From positions 368,086 through 432,085 of the forward strand of contig NZ_CACSJA010000001.1 of assembly GCF_902706035.1 (NCBI RefSeq): DNA of 64,000 nt. Reading direction: 5' to 3'. Position 1 is the first letter of the stretch, and every line of letters starts with the position of its first letter. The notes under the pieces were generated by a model. The model did no database searches. It was not told the DNA's origin and saw only the letters and a program-made list of their open reading frames with translations. Shown one piece after another: positions 61,952 to 64,000 of this stretch. The position numbers were made by a program, and so were the translations under genes. The stretch is from Pantoea sp. 18069. Lineage in GTDB: Bacteria; Pseudomonadota; Gammaproteobacteria; Burkholderiales; Burkholderiaceae_C.

Positions 61952-62214
61952 CTATTTCGCGGCTGGCGCGACCTTGATTTCCTCGGTGTCGACCTTGTAG
62001 TCCTCGCCAGCGATAACCCTCTTCAAGAGATCCACGAAGGCGTCGGAGTACTTGTGCGACTTGCTGGTCTCGGCAATGCCGAACTTCACCTTCACGTAGT
62101 ACTTGTTGTCGAAGCCCTTGATGTTCACGCCCTTCTAGTCCTCAATCCGCTTGATGAGGTCGTTGACGCTCTTCCAACTCTTCAGGCCGAGCAACTTGTA
62201 GACCTCCGTGTGAG
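61952..62214 (-). pseudogene. Gene fragment cut by the IS end and carrying an internal stop
   Basis: On the minus strand the frame enters from the IS boundary and reads HTEVYKLLGLKSWKSVNDLI, meets a TAG at 62135-62137, then continues in the same frame as KGVNIKGFDNKYYVKVKFGI and further to a normal stop. The good protein composition on both sides shows one former gene, now without its start and with an amber codon. The family is unknown. It would have been the first gene of the minus-strand set ending at 60622. Confidence 0.6.
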
Positions 62215-62484
62215 ATAGCCCCCTGAATCTCCGGACACGGTCTATCGCTTATCTTCCAGATAGGCATAGGACTGTGCGTATGACTAGACATACAGAGACG
62301 ATAGAGATCATTACTCGAGACAAGCGCAGGCGGCGCTGGTCGCCCGCCGAGAAGGCGGCCTTGGTTCGCAGGACGTATGAACCAGGCATGAGCGTGTCGC
62401 TCGTGGCCCGCCAGAAGGACCTCGCGGCCAGCCTGCTGTTCACTTGGCGTCGGCTCGAGCGCGAAGGCGCGCTGGTGGCTGACC
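62212..62484 (+). mobile_element. Truncated IS2-group (IS3 family) element, right-hand copy
   Basis: The fragment begins with the same IS end as the left copy (TAGCCCCCTGAATCTCC) and encodes the first ~68 codons of orfA from ATG 62280: IEIITRDKRRRRWSPAEKAA, then EPGMSVSLVARQKDLAASLL and FTWRRLEREGALVA, the IS3/IS2-type HTH. It breaks off at about 62484, where it joins part of an IS66-type gene. Together with the left copy it brackets the island in inverted orientation. Confidence 0.78.
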
Positions 62485-62601
62485 GAAGCGGCAATCGAGG
62501 CGCCGGGCTGCTTGCAGGCTGTCAGCAGTTCGCTCTTGAACTGCGGGGTATAGGTGCGGCGCGTGCGTGGCACCGAGTAGCGAGGAGGTTGAGAGTCTTT
62601 G
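62485..62601 (-). mobile_element. Fragment of an IS66-type tnpA gene
   Basis: On the minus strand, from ATG 62573, the sequence reads MPRTRRTYTPQFKSELLTAC followed by KQPGASIAAS, the typical start of IS66-family TnpA. The frame then runs into the IS2-group fragment and is lost. Only about 30 codons remain. Confidence 0.6.
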
Positions 62602-62677
62602 GTAAGGCGCCAGCAAACACACGTTGATATCGACCCGACGCTGTAGGAGGCTCGTGTCCACCAACTTAGGCGGACAC

Positions 62678-63067
62678 ATGAACACTTACGGGATAGATTT
62701 GATGGGCCGGCGACGCCGGCGGCGGCATAGCTCGGAATTCAAGGCAGCGGTAATCCAGGAGTGCATGCACCCTGGTGTGTCCATCGCAGCGGTAGCACTG
62801 GCGCACAGCCTGAACGCCAATATGCTGCGCAAATGGGTGATTGACGCCGAGAGCGCATTGCCTCCCAAGCCCAAGGTCATGCCGGCGCAGTCGGTACAAG
62901 ACATCCCCATGCCGGGGCCGACGTTCGTGCCGTTGGCACTGCCGGCACCGGCTGTTGAGGGTGACATCCGTATTGAACTGCAGCGTGGTGATACGACGCT
63001 CACTCTGGTCTGGCCGGTGAGTGCGGCTCGGGATTGCGCGGCCTGGCTGCGGGACTGGCTGCGATGA
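62678..63067 (+). CDS. tnpA: IS66-family transposase accessory protein TnpA
   Basis: A 129-aa protein with an N-terminal HTH (RRRHSSEFKAAVIQECMHPG, then SIAAVALAHSLNANMLRKWV) and a linker with a C-terminal hydrophobic/basic tail. This is the OrfA of IS66-type elements and helps transposition by an unknown mechanism. Its stop overlaps tnpB (ATGA). A Met at 62702 is an alternative start. Confidence 0.85.
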   Translation: MNTYGIDLMGRRRRRRHSSEFKAAVIQECMHPGVSIAAVALAHSLNANMLRKWVIDAESALPPKPKVMPAQSVQDIPMPGPTFVPLALPAPAVEGDIRIELQRGDTTLTLVWPVSAARDCAAWLRDWLR

Positions 63068-63399
63068 TCCGCGTAGAGGCGGTATGGCTGTGCACCGAGC
63101 CAATGGACATGCGTGCCGGCACCGACACCACCCTGGCTCGGGTCGTGAAGGTCTTCGGCGCCGCACGACCTCACCATGCGTATATCTTTGCCAACCGGCG
63201 CTCGACCCGTCTGAAGGTCCTCATCCATGACGGCATTGGCATCTGGCTGGCGGCACGGCGGTTGCATGAAGGCCGCTTCATCTGGCCTGGCGGTGGCTGC
63301 GGGGCGCCGCAGTCGCTCACGCGTGAGCAGCTCGATGCGCTGGTGCTCGGCCTGCCGTGGCAGCGCATGGGGGAGGCCGGGGTCATCAGCGTCGTGTGA
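63064..63399 (+). CDS. tnpB: IS66-family accessory protein TnpB
   Basis: A 111-aa protein with the IS66 Orf2 pattern: EPMDMRAGTDTTLARVVKVF, YIFANRRSTRLKVLIHDGIG and WLAARRLHEGRFIWP. It is needed for IS66 transposition. It is translationally coupled to tnpA. The length is normal. Confidence 0.92.
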   Translation: MIRVEAVWLCTEPMDMRAGTDTTLARVVKVFGAARPHHAYIFANRRSTRLKVLIHDGIGIWLAARRLHEGRFIWPGGGCGAPQSLTREQLDALVLGLPWQRMGEAGVISVV

Positions 63400-63481
63400 A
63401 ACCGGAGCAACCCTACAGAGGTGCGGCAATCAGTGAATCCGCCGATGGCGCAGGCGAGCACGGCGCGCGACACTGCCCCCC

Positions 63482-64000
63482 ATGCTCGACGCTGCGCAGA
63501 TCGCTCCTGAACAACTCGCCACCCTGGGTGAGAGCGAGCTGCGCGAGCTGGCCACCAGGCTGCTCGCTCGCATCGAGCGTCACAACCATGAGATCGATTG
63601 GCGCGATGCCAAGCTCGAGAAGCTGGCCTATGAGATCGCGCACCTGCGGCGCATGAAGTTCAGAAAGCGCCGCCGTCTGCCGGCGACAAGAAAAAAGCCC
63701 AACCCAAGCGCGCGGCGCTGCCGCAGGAGCTGGCGCACATCGAGATCCGCCACGAGCCCGACTCTACGACCTGTGCCTGCGGCTGCGCGCTGCAACGCGT
63801 GGGCGAGGACATCAGCCAGAAGCTGGACTACACGCCTGGCGTGTTCACTGTGCAAAACCATGTGCGCGGCAAGTGGGCGTGCCGCGACTGCCGTACGCTG
63901 ACACAGGCTGCGGTTCCCGCCGAGATCATCGACAAGGGAATTCCTACGGCGGGCCTGCTGGCCCATGTGCTGGTGGCCAAGCACTCGGACCACCTGCCGT
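63482..64000 (+). pseudogene. tnpC: IS66-family transposase TnpC, internally deleted and frameshifted, cut by window end
   Basis: The N-terminus (LATRLLARIERHNHEIDWRD, then KLEKLAYEIAHLRRMKF) is normal IS66 TnpC. Directly after RRMKFRK the frame becomes nonsense, while the +1 frame resumes real TnpC (GDKKKAQPKRAALPQELAHI and the zinc-binding TCACGCALQRVGEDISQKLD) from about 63,680 to the window end. Roughly 30 codons between these points are missing compared with usual TnpC proteins, as far as I can judge. The DDE catalytic part would lie outside the window. Confidence 0.8.

Larger units (their letters stand above)
62602..64000 (+). mobile_element. IS66-family insertion sequence, 3' end beyond the window
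   Basis: The element starts at an IS66-type terminal repeat (GTAAGGCGCCAGCAAACAC at 62602) followed by tnpA, tnpB and a tnpC gene in the standard order and with the usual overlap. It was inserted into older IS debris. tnpC is damaged, so this copy is probably not autonomous. The right end and target duplication lie outside the window. Confidence 0.8.

Noticed and set aside
1..64000. CRISPR arrays and tRNA or rRNA genes
   Set aside because: No regularly spaced short repeats of CRISPR type and no cloverleaf-like or rRNA sequence were noticed by eye; a tRNAscan and CRISPR search would be decisive.

Overview
The window is GC-rich over most of its length, with start sites, gene order and protein families typical of Burkholderiales; Comamonadaceae (Delftia/Comamonas/Acidovorax-like) is my best guess. 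That guess rests on gene content only. No rRNA or tRNA gene was found.

Bases 1-28,780 hold a nearly complete type III secretion system (T3SS) of the Ysc/Bordetella-Bsc kind. A left block on the minus strand encodes sctD-E-F (ring, needle helper, needle). Next come a STAS anti-anti-sigma factor (BtrV-like) on the plus strand and a minus-strand run sctW-(SycN-like)-sctX-sctY-sctV. A long plus-strand series follows: a small unknown protein, two tandem Bsp22-like tip/filament proteins, SycD-type chaperones, the translocators SctE and SctB, then sctI-J-K-L-N-O-P-Q-R-S-T-U, a CesT-like chaperone and the secretin sctC. The block closes with an ECF sigma factor (BtrS-like) and a 200-aa protein that may be its secreted anti-sigma factor. 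Two genes at the left edge (a membrane-sensor/MFS fusion and a periplasmic binding protein) may feed signals into the same switch.

Bases 28,967-38,444 are ordinary chromosome: a GcvA-like LysR regulator, a diguanylate cyclase with a duplicated sensor domain, two small hydrophilic proteins, a four-gene ZrgA-type zinc-import operon preceded by a Zur-box-like palindrome, and a NarL-type response regulator with its 7TMR-DISM histidine kinase.

Bases 38,533-46,634 form a CoA-ester catabolic region: two family III CoA-transferases, two DUF202 membrane proteins, an internally deleted acrylyl-CoA-reductase-like remnant, an IclR regulator, an acyl-CoA dehydrogenase, a Bug-type binding protein and a nitronate monooxygenase-like protein.

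Bases about 47,110-62,214 are a lower-GC accessory island bracketed by inverted fragments of an IS2-group (IS3 family) element. It carries an FRG-domain protein cut at its 3' end by the IS, a giant frameshifted protein whose C-terminus has a PD-(D/E)XK-nuclease-like motif, a YeeR-like membrane protein with a 43-aa partner, an XRE regulator with a YaaW/zinc-ribbon protein, and a zinc-finger protein with a MauJ-like protein, the last two lying between 54-bp inverted repeats. Its right end has a winged-helix-like protein and a broken gene. I read it as a defence-type island; the FRG/nuclease pair is the best candidate for an undescribed system. The window ends inside an IS66 element nested in older IS debris.
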